DNA from: Serinibacter arcticus
Lineage (GTDB): Bacteria > Actinomycetota > Actinomycetes > Actinomycetales > Beutenbergiaceae
Assembly: GCF_004786095.1 (NCBI RefSeq)
Contig: NZ_RHPJ01000005.1
Span: 113,622-177,621 of the forward strand
DNA: 64,000 nt
Direction: 5' to 3'
The translations under genes and the position numbers were made by a program. The notes beneath the pieces were generated by a model that was not told the DNA's origin, made no database searches, and saw only the letters and a list, made by a program, of their open reading frames with translations. Below are positions 42,278 to 50,045 of the stretch, piece after piece (within the stretch, counting starts at the first letter, position 1; each line of letters begins with the position of its first letter).

Positions 42278-43387
42278 TTGTCGATGCCGTCTCCCGCGCT
42301 GCACCATCGACGCCGGCCACCGGGCCGACTGGCGACCTGGTGGCGGACGCGGCCGCAGCTGCCGCTGGCGATACGGGCCGGCATCGCGGCCGTCCTTGCC
42401 TGGCTCATCGCGCAGCACCTGCCCGTTCCGCTGAGCGACTACCCCTACTACGGGCCCCTGGGCGCTGTCATCGCCACGACCACCACGCTCGTCAGCAGCC
42501 TCCGGGAGGCGGGCCGGACCGTGGCAGCCATCGCGGCGGGCGCCACGCTCGCCACGCTCGTCGACGTCGTGCTCGACCCTGGAGCGGCGGCCATCGTGAT
42601 CGTGGTCGGCGCCGGGACCCTGATCGCGGGATGGCACCGGCTCGGTGATGCCGGGAGCTGGGTGGTGACGTCCTCGCTCTTCATCCTCATCATCGGGCGT
42701 ACCGATCCCGACGGCTACGCGATCGCCTACCTGGGCACGACCGCTGTGGGCGCCCTCGTGGGCGTCGCGGTGGCCGCAGCCCTTCCCCCGCTCCCACTGA
42801 CGGCCGGGTCACGGGACCTCGAAGGCCTGCGCACCACCCTGGCCGACCAGCTCGCCGACCTCGCCGAGGGGCTGCGTCGACGAGACCTTCCGGCGGCCTC
42901 GGAGTGGCAGTCACGGCGGTACGTGATCGAACCGTCGCTGCACGGTGCGCGAGCTGCGCTGGCACGGTCGATCCAGTCTGCCCGCGGCAACTGGAGCGCC
43001 CGATTCTTCCGCGACTGGATCACGACGCAGCGCGATGAGCTCGAGCGCCTCGAGACCGTGGCGGACACGGTGTTCGAGGTCACCACGCTCGTGGTCGAGC
43101 ACGAGCACGCCGACGCCAGGAGCCCTCTGCTCGGACCGGACCTGCGCGGCGCCACCGCTGATGCCCTCGATGCGTTTGCCGCGGTCCTCCACCGCACCAC
43201 CCCGACAGGTGAGGAGGCTTCCGCCGGCACGCGCCGGCTCAGCGACAGCATCGCCGAGCTGCGACGCGCGGTGATCGCCTCCCACCGGGGAGAGGGCGGA
43301 TCTCATCTCGGTGCCGGCGCGGTGGTCGTAGCGCTGGAACGCGGTGCCGCAGCGATGACAGGCCACTCCGTGCCGCCCGGGACCTAG
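42278..43387 (+). CDS. FUSC-family (aromatic acid exporter-like) membrane protein
   Basis: A 369-residue protein. After a basic N-terminus it has about six membrane helices in residues 25-170, including LAIRAGIAAVLAWLIAQHLP, TVAAIAAGATLATLVDVVL and YLGTTAVGALVGVAVAAALP, then a long cytoplasmic helical half rich in Leu, Arg and Glu. This is the FUSC/ArAE layout, whose members export aromatic acids or other amphiphiles. The TTG at 42278 lies five bases after GAGGAG; the ATG at 42284 is an alternative. The stop overlaps the stop of the convergent CDF gene by three bases. Confidence 0.82.
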   Translation: MSMPSPALHHRRRPPGRLATWWRTRPQLPLAIRAGIAAVLAWLIAQHLPVPLSDYPYYGPLGAVIATTTTLVSSLREAGRTVAAIAAGATLATLVDVVLDPGAAAIVIVVGAGTLIAGWHRLGDAGSWVVTSSLFILIIGRTDPDGYAIAYLGTTAVGALVGVAVAAALPPLPLTAGSRDLEGLRTTLADQLADLAEGLRRRDLPAASEWQSRRYVIEPSLHGARAALARSIQSARGNWSARFFRDWITTQRDELERLETVADTVFEVTTLVVEHEHADARSPLLGPDLRGATADALDAFAAVLHRTTPTGEEASAGTRRLSDSIAELRRAVIASHRGEGGSHLGAGAVVVALERGAAAMTGHSVPPGT

Positions 43388-44388
43388 CGGCTGGGGTCGT
43401 GCTCCTGGGCCGACCCGTGCTCCTTCTCCACGAGGGCGTCGAGCAGCTCCTCGACGGCGGTGACCACGACGTCCTGGACCTTCCAGTCCAGGCGGGTCAC
43501 TGCCTCCCGCACGGCCGCCAGTGCGGGCACCCCGACCTCGGCACCGCGGGCGGGGACGACGAACACCTCCACGTGGAAGACGTGCCCCTGGTCGCGCACC
43601 CGGACGGCGGCGCGGTCGACCCAGAGGTGCTCGCAGACCACCGCCTCGATGCGGTGCTGCAGCGGGTGGGGGTCCTGGCCGTCGTAGGTCTGCGCGCGCT
43701 CGTCCATCAGGGCGCCGGACGCGACGCGGAGGTTGCGCACCCCGTCGCGCAGGATGCTGGCCGAGATGAAGAGCGCGGCCGCGGAGTCAGCCCACCAGAC
43801 ACCCGCGCCGATACCGAGCACACCCACGATGCTGCCCAGCGCCGTCATCCAGTCGGCCTTGTTCATGTCGGCATCCGCGTACAGGACACGGTCGTGCAGG
43901 GCGCGAGCCAGCGGCATCTTGGCGCGTCCGAGCAGCACCGGCGGGATGCCGGTGTAGATCATCGCGGCCACCATGAGCCAGCCCGCCCAGATCTCGTGCC
44001 CGAGCACGACCACGAGCCCCACCGGCGGGTGGTCCTGGGACAGCAGACCGGTGGTGGAGTCCCAGACGAGGAACGCGCCCATCGTCAGGAGCGCCAGCGC
44101 CGAGGCGAGGTGCCCGATCCCCACCGAGCGGTGGTGGCCGTAGGGGTGGCGGCGGGAGGGCCTGATGCGCGTGACACGCACGGCGACGAGGAAGGCGATC
44201 GGCGGGATGAACGAGAGAAGGTCCTCCGCCCACGCCGCCTGCATCGCCTGCGAGCTGCCCATCACGAGGTAGACGGTCGTGACCGCCGTGACAAGGAAGG
44301 CGATGCTCAACCACTCCAGACGCATCGCGCGACGGAGCATCCGCTCGATGTCCTCGGGCAGCTCGGTGTCGCCGAACCGCCGCGTCAC
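43384..44388 (-). CDS. Cation diffusion facilitator (CDF) family transporter
   Basis: A 334-residue CDF-family protein with six membrane helices and a cytoplasmic C-terminal ferredoxin-like domain. The CDF signature RRHPYGHHRSVGIGHLASAL is present. Metal-site helices differ from the classic zinc type: helix 2 carries AWAEDLLSFIPPIAFLV, and helix 5 carries YADADMNKADWMTALGS, so the ion may not be zinc. GGAGG lies seven bases before the GTG. The gene's start overlaps by four bases (GTGA) the end of a small solute-binding lipoprotein gene, an unusual coupling for a CDF carrier. Confidence 0.85.
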   Translation of the reverse strand: MTRRFGDTELPEDIERMLRRAMRLEWLSIAFLVTAVTTVYLVMGSSQAMQAAWAEDLLSFIPPIAFLVAVRVTRIRPSRRHPYGHHRSVGIGHLASALALLTMGAFLVWDSTTGLLSQDHPPVGLVVVLGHEIWAGWLMVAAMIYTGIPPVLLGRAKMPLARALHDRVLYADADMNKADWMTALGSIVGVLGIGAGVWWADSAAALFISASILRDGVRNLRVASGALMDERAQTYDGQDPHPLQHRIEAVVCEHLWVDRAAVRVRDQGHVFHVEVFVVPARGAEVGVPALAAVREAVTRLDWKVQDVVVTAVEELLDALVEKEHGSAQEHDPSR

Positions 44389-44900
44389 GGAGCAACCTCC
44401 TGGTCGAGGAGGTAGGTCTCCAGAGCGACGAGGAAGTCGTTCTCACCCGCTCGCGTGGCCATGACGTGCCGGATCTCGGCGCCCGCGTCGTCCCGCGTGG
44501 CGGCGTAGGAGGTGGTGATGGCGGCGTGACTGCTCCAGGCCGTCGTGCTCTCCAGGCCCGCCACGACGACGTCGAGCTCGCCCTCGTCCAGCTGCGCCAT
44601 CAGGTCGGTCTCGCTTCCGGCGACCCAGACGACGTCGGCGTCCAGGGTCTGAGCGAAACCGGTGAGCAGGTCGATCTCCACCCCGCTCGGTTCGGACTCC
44701 TCACCCGGCACGGGGGCGCCGTCCGGCCACGCGGTCCACGGAGGGTTCTCCGAGACACCCACGCGCAGAGCATCGCTCCGGACCTTCTCCAGCGTGTGCT
44801 CGGGATCGTAGGGAAAGGCACAGGCAGACAGCCCCACCGACAGGACGCCCACGAGGGCCACACAGGCCGCCGAGGACGCGGCTCGGACACGCACGGACAC
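44385..44900 (-). CDS. Half-length solute-binding-type lipoprotein coupled to the CDF transporter
   Basis: A 171-residue lipoprotein. The GTG at 44900 is chosen because GAAGGAG is seven bases before it; translation then gives an N-terminal lipobox signal ending in GLSAC (about residue 26). The rest, LRVGVSENPPWTAW, GVEIDLLTGFAQTLDADVVW and AQLDEGELDVVVAGLE, matches the first lobe of amino-acid-type (SBP_bac_3) binding proteins, which are normally 230-280 residues. Only about one lobe is present, ending in EVAP. It is the first gene of a two-gene operon with the CDF transporter. It could deliver or sense the ion or a chelate outside the membrane. Confidence 0.75.
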   Translation of the reverse strand: MSVRVRAASSAACVALVGVLSVGLSACAFPYDPEHTLEKVRSDALRVGVSENPPWTAWPDGAPVPGEESEPSGVEIDLLTGFAQTLDADVVWVAGSETDLMAQLDEGELDVVVAGLESTTAWSSHAAITTSYAATRDDAGAEIRHVMATRAGENDFLVALETYLLDQEVAP

Positions 44901-45086
44901 AGGCCAGCTCCTTCTCTGAGAGTCACTCGCCAGCATGGCACCACGGCACGCGAGGACACAGGTCCGGACCTACCTGCGCGACCACGAATTCATTGCCCGG
45001 GTACCCAGATCCGGAGATGATGGGAAGCGCGACGACGAGGCCTGTCGATGCCGATGGCCTGTCGCGTCGAGGCGAGGGGAAGGTCG

Positions 45087-45806
45087 ATGGGGAAGCGTTC
45101 GCAGGACCTCGGTCGTGCAGAGCAGCAGATGACCGAGCTCGCCCAGATGCTCGATGACGCCCTGGACCTGGAGTCGGCACTGGAAGCGGTCACGGTCGCT
45201 GCGGTGGAGCTCGTCGACGGAGCCGATTGTGCTGCGATCACCTTCCTCGGGCCGCATCACGATCTCGAATCGGTGGCGACGACCTCCCCTGTGGCAACGG
45301 CCGTCAACCTCCTTGCGCACCAGCTCCAGGAGGGCCCCTGCATCGACGCCGCCACCGACGAGCGCCTCGTCACCAGTACCGACGTCCAGGGCGACCTGCG
45401 CTGGCCCGGTTGGAGCGCGGCGGTGGCCGACATGGTCAGCTCCGTGCTCGCCGTTCAGCTCGTCAGCGCGCGCGGTGTCCACGGCGCACTCACCATCTAC
45501 TCCTCGGCACGGGACTCCTTCACCGCGGAGTCGATCTGCACCGCCACGACCCTGTCGATCCATGCGGCCATCGCGATGCGTGCGCTGCTGCTGCAGACGG
45601 ACATGACCCACGCCGTGGCACGTCACACGCTCGTCGGCCAGGCCCGAGGCATCCTGATGGATCAGTTCGGGCTCGACGCCGACGCGGCTCACGACCTCGT
45701 TCTCCGTCGCTCGTGCGAGGCCAACCTCAAGGTCGTGGAGGTCGCCCGACGCCTCGTGGCCGATCGCAGCACCAAGGCAGGCGCGACACCCGAGGGTCAC
45801 CTCTAG
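45087..45806 (+). CDS. GAF-ANTAR antitermination regulator (1)
   Basis: A 239-residue regulator. A GAF-type sensor domain covers about residues 20-165, with QEGPCIDAATDERLVTSTDV and RGVHGALTIYSSARDSFTAE. A C-terminal ANTAR RNA-binding domain follows at about 175-230: AVARHTLVGQARGILMDQFG then VEVARRLVAD. ANTAR proteins bind paired hairpins in nascent mRNA and prevent termination. The ATG at 45087 follows GAGGGGAAGG; the ATG at 45048 is an alternative. It is the first of three GAF-ANTAR genes within 4.1 kb. The ligand is unknown. Confidence 0.88.
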   Translation: MGKRSQDLGRAEQQMTELAQMLDDALDLESALEAVTVAAVELVDGADCAAITFLGPHHDLESVATTSPVATAVNLLAHQLQEGPCIDAATDERLVTSTDVQGDLRWPGWSAAVADMVSSVLAVQLVSARGVHGALTIYSSARDSFTAESICTATTLSIHAAIAMRALLLQTDMTHAVARHTLVGQARGILMDQFGLDADAAHDLVLRRSCEANLKVVEVARRLVADRSTKAGATPEGHL

Positions 45807-45911
45807 GAGTGCTCGGCGTCGGTGACTCCGTGGTCGTGGACGTCAGCCGACGCCGTCCAGGACACATTCTCGAGCTCACGGTGCCGCGCGGTGTCCCGGG
45901 ACGGTGGTCGC

Positions 45912-45917
45912 TACCAT
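45912..45917 (+). promoter_or_regulatory. Leaderless-type -10 (TACCAT) for the Pr6Pr-like gene
   Basis: TACCAT, then six bases, then the ATG at 45924, with no ribosome binding site. Confidence 0.5.
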
Positions 45918-45923
45918 CCGGTC

Positions 45924-46598
45924 ATGACCTCACGAGCTGCAGCGGTCGTGCTTCGCCTGGCAGGCGCCACGCTGTCGATGTTCGCGATGCTCTACCAGCT
46001 GTTCGCCATCCACATCCCGGCCGGCTACAGCGTGGTGAACTTCTTCTCCTACTTCACCAACCTGTCGAACATCATGATCAGCATCGTGTTCGTCGTCAGC
46101 GCCGTGCGCCTGATCAACGGTCGCCGCGACCCCAGCGCGACCGACGTCGCCATCCGCGGCGGCATCGTGGTGTACATCGCCTTCGTCGGAATCGTCTTCA
46201 ACGTGCTGCTGCGCGACCAGGACCTCGGCGACCTCGTTCCGTGGGTCAACGGAGTGCTGCACTTCCTGCTGCCGGTGCTCGGCATCGTCGACTGGATCCT
46301 CTGGCCGCCGCGAAGGCGCCTACCCGGGCGGGTGGTCGGGTACTGGATGATCTGGCCGGCCGCGTACGCCGCGGTGGCCGTCGTCCGCGGGGCGATCGAC
46401 GGGTTCTACCCCTACTTCTTCTTCGACCCCGCGCAGGCGGGCGGGTACGGCGGTGTCGCTCTGCTGTGCGTCGTCATGCTGGCGATGTTCCTGGTCCTGG
46501 CCTACGGCGTACGGGCCGTCGGCAACTGGCTCTCGACCCGGCGCTGGGACGACGAGCGCGAGCCGCAGGGTCGCGGCCTGCGCTCCAGCGACGGCTGA
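45924..46598 (+). CDS. Pr6Pr-like (FAR-17a/AIG1-related) membrane protein
   Basis: A 224-residue protein with six membrane helices, including VNFFSYFTNLSNIMISIVFV (the Pr6Pr mark with a conserved FFSYFT-N pattern), LPVLGIVDWILWPPRRRLPG and YFFFDPAQAGGYGGVALLCV. The family is related to FAR-17a/AIG1-like lipid hydrolases, and some members are annotated as putative serine or threonine hydrolases of unsaturated lipids. The enzymatic role here is unproven. A leaderless-type TACCAT precedes it. It lies between a GAF-ANTAR regulator and a TetR gene without obvious coupling. Confidence 0.82.
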   Translation: MTSRAAAVVLRLAGATLSMFAMLYQLFAIHIPAGYSVVNFFSYFTNLSNIMISIVFVVSAVRLINGRRDPSATDVAIRGGIVVYIAFVGIVFNVLLRDQDLGDLVPWVNGVLHFLLPVLGIVDWILWPPRRRLPGRVVGYWMIWPAAYAAVAVVRGAIDGFYPYFFFDPAQAGGYGGVALLCVVMLAMFLVLAYGVRAVGNWLSTRRWDDEREPQGRGLRSSDG

Positions 46599-46630
46599 TC
46601 TCCGGAGCGGCGCTGCAGCGATGACTGCCT

Positions 46631-47212
46631 CTAGCGCCGGTCACGCGCCGAAGTCATGCCCTGCCAGTAGGTTCTGACGGTCTTCTCGATCAAGACCTCG
46701 CTGCCGCCAGCCAACCGGGCAAGCGTCAGTCCTACCAGGACTGCCACCAGACCTCGAGCGTGCTCCTCAGCATCGGGGATCCCGCACTGTCGGATCAGCT
46801 GCGCCGCCATCGCCTCGATCCTGACCTGACCAGGTGAGTGAGCGTTGATCAGTGCGTGCAGTTCCGGAGCGTGCCGCAGGTCGATGAGAAGAACGAAGTG
46901 AGCGATCTGGTCCGCTTCGCGCGACTCCATCACCGTGGTCGTCGCCACCACGATCTGGATCGCCTCCTCATCCGTGTCGATGCGGGTCAGGGGGAAGTCG
47001 ACCATCGTCTCGTTGTAGCGCTCGACGAGAAGCTCCACGGCCCGGGTGATGAGCTCTGCCCGCGTCCGCGCGTAGTAGGACGTGGTTCCCGCAGGAAGGT
47101 CCAACCGCGCGTCGATCGCGCGGTGCGTGACGGCGTGCAGTCCGGAAGCGGCGATGAGCTGGAGCGCGGCATCGGCAATACGAATAGGGCGATCGCTCGG
47201 AGGACGCGGCAT
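46631..47212 (-). CDS. TetR-family transcriptional regulator
   Basis: A 193-residue TetR regulator. The N-terminal helix-turn-helix reads RIADAALQLIAASGLHAVTH followed by LPAGTTSYYARTRAELITR, typical of the family's PaaX/YjgJ-like branch. The ligand domain is unremarkable. The ATG at 47212 directly follows a perfect dyad, GTGCGAA-N2-TTCGCAC at 47213-47228, which is probably its own operator. No dedicated target gene is obvious; the nearest downstream gene in its direction is the convergent Pr6Pr-like gene. Confidence 0.88.
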   Translation of the reverse strand: MPRPPSDRPIRIADAALQLIAASGLHAVTHRAIDARLDLPAGTTSYYARTRAELITRAVELLVERYNETMVDFPLTRIDTDEEAIQIVVATTTVMESREADQIAHFVLLIDLRHAPELHALINAHSPGQVRIEAMAAQLIRQCGIPDAEEHARGLVAVLVGLTLARLAGGSEVLIEKTVRTYWQGMTSARDRR

Positions 47213-47228
47213 GTGCGAAGTTTCGCAC
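47213..47228. promoter_or_regulatory. Probable TetR operator adjacent to the start codon
   Basis: GTGCGAA (47213-47219) and TTCGCAC (47222-47228) are perfect complements with two bases between them. The dyad touches the ATG of the minus-strand TetR gene, so binding would block a short-leader message. Confidence 0.65.
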
Positions 47229-47296
47229 CTCTGCGGGATGCGCCGGAAGGCGTGGGGCTGAAATTCGGCAACCCCGGCACCGACCCTGCGGGGACG

Positions 47297-48091
47297 TCAG
47301 ACGTGGGGGTCCGCCGCCTGGGGCGGCTCGATGTCCCCGGTCGGGTCGGCCACCACTCCCGCAGCCACCTTCACGAGCTTGCGGTTCTGCGTGCTGGACA
47401 ACCGCTTCAGCACAGCGAAGGCTGCCTCCTCGTCGAGCCCGAAGCGATGCATCAGGATGCCCTCGGCCTGACCGATCACCAGCCGCCCGGCCATACCGTC
47501 CTTCAGGCTCTCCTCCACCAGGGCGGCGCGAATCGCCACGCTCGAGTGGACCGCCAGCGCGGCTGCCGCCACCTGCGATCGCTCGTCGTAGGCGTGGATG
47601 CGCGAGGAGTACAGGTTGATCCCCCCGTGGACACCACGCGAGCTTGCCAGTCGCACCGACAGCACCGAGCGGACGACAGCTGAAGCGGCCGGCCCCCACT
47701 TCGGCCAGCGCGGATCCGTCGCGACGTCGCCGGTGACCACCACCGCCTCGCCGCCCACCACGTCCACGCACGGCCCCTGCCGGAGGTCGTACTGCAAGCC
47801 GTCAGCGGTCAGGACGGCCGGCGAGGTGGCCGACACCGTCTCCAGCGCATTTCCCCGACCGCGGAGCGTGACGCCGACCATCTCCGCCCCACTCACCAGC
47901 GTCATGGCCGTCTCCGTGACCACCCGAAACATCGCCGTGATCTCGCTCGCCTGGTCCAGCTCCAGGGCAAGCTGCATCATCCGCGACTCCACCGCGCTGC
48001 GAGCAGCCGTCACCGCTCCGTCCGGCCCCACGAACAGCCGGACCCCGGGTCCGCCACCAATCGCGCCTTCGCTCGACTCAACACGTGACAA
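47297..48091 (-). CDS. GAF-ANTAR antitermination regulator (2)
   Basis: A regulator of up to 264 residues. The GAF-type domain covers about 45-190, with [20 protein letters not shown] and [20 protein letters not shown]. The ANTAR domain has [20 protein letters not shown] and [11 protein letters not shown]. The start is uncertain: a TTG at 48091 gives the full length, while a GTG near residue 33 ([18 protein letters not shown]) would remove a poorly conserved N-terminus. It lies divergently from the third GAF-ANTAR gene across 287 bases. It is clearly related to the copy at 45087, suggesting paralogous origin. Confidence 0.85.
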   Translation of the reverse strand: MSRVESSEGAIGGGPGVRLFVGPDGAVTAARSAVESRMMQLALELDQASEITAMFRVVTETAMTLVSGAEMVGVTLRGRGNALETVSATSPAVLTADGLQYDLRQGPCVDVVGGEAVVVTGDVATDPRWPKWGPAASAVVRSVLSVRLASSRGVHGGINLYSSRIHAYDERSQVAAAALAVHSSVAIRAALVEESLKDGMAGRLVIGQAEGILMHRFGLDEEAAFAVLKRLSSTQNRKLVKVAAGVVADPTGDIEPPQAADPHV

Positions 48092-48367
48092 GGCGCGCGT
48101 CCCCGCTGATCACGAGCCTGGGCATTCGCTCCTGCGCCGCCCGAAGACGTATGGAGCAAACGAGGTCGCCGAGCACTGCAGCCACAGCCCACCATCCGGA
48201 GTCCGAAAGTTGCCACCGGGGGTCTGGGGTGGAGAGAACCCACCAGTGGTCCGGAGTGGGCAAAGAAGGACTCGACAATACCGCACGACCATCCGGCCGC
48301 CCCAGGCCTTCACCGGATCGTCCTGCCCCCGAAAGAGCGCTGGTTGGACCGAACCCGGGTCGTCCAC

Positions 48368-48373
48368 TAACGT
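48368..48373 (+). promoter_or_regulatory. Possible leaderless -10 (TAACGT) for the third GAF-ANTAR gene
   Basis: TAACGT is five bases before the ATG at 48379. The spacing is one or two bases shorter than for the other leaderless candidates. Confidence 0.4.
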
Positions 48374-48378
48374 CCGAA

Positions 48379-49167
48379 ATGGCCCTGACTACCGCCCCTG
48401 AGCTTGACCGGCGCTCATGGTCAGTCGTCCACTCCGGCGACGCGAACCAGGAAGCGGGACCCCTCATGCAAGCGATCGACCCCTTCGTTCGCACCACGTC
48501 GGAGTTCAGCAAGAAATTGCTCACGGACTACGACATCGACGAGGTCATGGAGGAGCTCGCTGAACGTGCCACAGCCCTGCTCGGGCTGATGGGCAGCGGC
48601 GTCGGTCTCGAACGCGAGGGCAGGCTCGAGGTCATCACCGCAGTCCCGCCGTCGGTCGGCCCCCTCGAGGAGCGTCAGGAGGCCGACCAGGACGGCCCCT
48701 GCGTGCTCGCCCTCACCACTAACACCATCGTGACCGTGCCTGACCTCGCGACCGAGGAGCGCTGGCCCGCCTACCGGCAGGTCGCCGCCCAGCTCCACGT
48801 GCGCTCGGTCGCTGCCGTCCCCCTCACCCTGACCGAGAAGGCCATCGGCTCCTTCAACCTCTACCGCGACCACACCGGACCCTGGAGCCAGGGCGACCTC
48901 GCCGCCGTCACGGCACTGGCCAACATGGCCACCGCGTTCCTCGTGAACGCCTCCGCGCTCGCCCAGCAGACCCAGCTCACCCAGCAGCTTCAACAGGCCC
49001 TGGAGACGCGCGTCCTGCTCGAGCAGGCCAAGGGCATCCTCGCCGAGGCAAACACCATCACCGTCACCGAGGCCTTCAGCCTGATTCGCCGATACGCCCG
49101 CAATCGCAACATCAAGATCCACGACGTCGCCAACGCCGTCGTCCACATGGGCGTGCGACCCACCTGA
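48379..49167 (+). CDS. GAF-ANTAR antitermination regulator (3)
   Basis: A 262-residue regulator. The GAF domain at about 45-190 contains QDGPCVLALTTNTIVTVPDL and AAVPLTLTEKAIGSFNLYRD. The ANTAR domain at the C-terminus is LETRVLLEQAKGILAEANTI, then SLIRRYARNRNIKIHDVANA. It is more distant from the other two, whose ANTAR helices are of the HTLVGQARGI type. A glutamine-rich coil (AQQTQLTQQLQQALETR) joins the domains. The ATG at 48379 is chosen over one at 48466 because of the upstream TAACGT. A hairpin follows the gene at 49231. Confidence 0.86.
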   Translation: MALTTAPELDRRSWSVVHSGDANQEAGPLMQAIDPFVRTTSEFSKKLLTDYDIDEVMEELAERATALLGLMGSGVGLEREGRLEVITAVPPSVGPLEERQEADQDGPCVLALTTNTIVTVPDLATEERWPAYRQVAAQLHVRSVAAVPLTLTEKAIGSFNLYRDHTGPWSQGDLAAVTALANMATAFLVNASALAQQTQLTQQLQQALETRVLLEQAKGILAEANTITVTEAFSLIRRYARNRNIKIHDVANAVVHMGVRPT

Positions 49168-49230
49168 GCTCCGCACAAATTCTCGGATCGGCACGTCGTC
49201 CGAGTGTCATGAACCACGCCGCGTGACGTG

Positions 49231-49260
49231 GCGAGGTGGAACGGCGTCGCCCCACCTCGC
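49231..49260 (+). terminator. 9-bp-stem hairpin after the third GAF-ANTAR gene
   Basis: GCGAGGTGG (49231-49239) and CCACCTCGC (49252-49260) are perfect complements around a 12-base loop. It lies 64 bases after the stop codon and before the lsr2 promoter. Confidence 0.6.
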
Positions 49261-49381
49261 AGTCACGAGGCTTGACCGCGTCCCGCTGCTTGATGTCACG
49301 AAGATTCGCGCGCCTGTCAAACCCGACAGCGGCAACGCACCCCTCCACCAATTCGGGATGTGTTCTCGCAGGAACAGTCGG

Positions 49382-49387
49382 TAACGT
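49382..49387 (+). promoter_or_regulatory. Probable -10 (TAACGT) of lsr2
   Basis: TAACGT lies 37 bases before the GTG at 49425 and would give a leader of about 31 bases containing TGGAGC. Confidence 0.4.
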
Positions 49388-49424
49388 TGCGCCCGAACAC
49401 CGTCCCCGAGCCCTGGAGCAAACC

Positions 49425-49757
49425 GTGGCGCAGAAGACAACCGTGACCCTGATCGACGACCTGGATGAAAACGTCACCACCGACGTCCAGACCGTGACGT
49501 TCGACCACGAGGGCAAGACCTACGAGGTCGACCTCGGCGCTGACAACCGAGCAGCCCTGTCCGACGCGCTCGCGCCCTACAAGGCGGTCGGCCGCCGCGC
49601 CGGCCGCGCCAAGGCGGCGTCCACACCCTCCCGCACACGCGCGACCTCCGACGCGGGAGCGATCCGCGCGTGGGCGGCCGCCAACGGCGTCCAGGTCAGC
49701 GCACGCGGCCGTATCCCCGCCGACATTCGCGAGCAGTTCGAGGCCGCCCAGAAGTAG
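49425..49757 (+). CDS. lsr2: Lsr2 nucleoid-associated protein
   Basis: A 110-residue DNA-bridging xenogeneic silencer of the Lsr2 family. Residues 1-55 form the oligomerisation domain (VTLIDDLDENVT, EGKTYEVDLGADNRAALSDA, LAPYKAVGRRAG). A basic linker follows, and the C-terminal DNA-binding domain RAWAAANGVQVSARGRIPAD contains the RGR motif that inserts into the AT-rich minor groove. TGGAGC lies six bases before the GTG. Lsr2 often silences acquired genes, so its place beside the least GC-biased orphan genes may be relevant. It is followed 289 bases on by a protein made of the oligomerisation domain only. Confidence 0.95.
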   Translation: MAQKTTVTLIDDLDENVTTDVQTVTFDHEGKTYEVDLGADNRAALSDALAPYKAVGRRAGRAKAASTPSRTRATSDAGAIRAWAAANGVQVSARGRIPADIREQFEAAQK

Positions 49758-49809
49758 GCCCCGGCGGATCCACCGACCCGGTCGACCGCCCGCACACCGC
49801 TCGCCGACA

Positions 49810-49878
49810 CACCCACCCCCGTCAGCTGCAACGCGCCCATGCGAGGCGGCGATGCCGCACCTCTGACGGGGGTGGGTG
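49810..49878. promoter_or_regulatory. Large 16-bp-stem hairpin between lsr2 and the mini-Lsr2 gene
   Basis: CACCCACCCCCGTCAG (49810-49825) pairs perfectly with CTGACGGGGGTGGGTG (49863-49878). The 37-base loop contains a second stem, GCGGC-GAT-GCCGC at 49846-49858. It lies 53 bases after the lsr2 stop. It may terminate lsr2 or be a regulatory RNA structure. Confidence 0.7.
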
Positions 49879-50045
49879 CTGTGCAGGTCCGCACATCTCG
49901 GGAGAAGCGGCCCGAGTCGCACTGCCGCCACCAAAGTACTCACGCGCTCTTTCCTCGCGCGGCCCCTCGGGCTACGGTGGGGACTCGACCGCGACAGCTC
50001 AGACGACGGCTGTCGCAGGACGCACCGCACGGCAGGCCGATCCAC

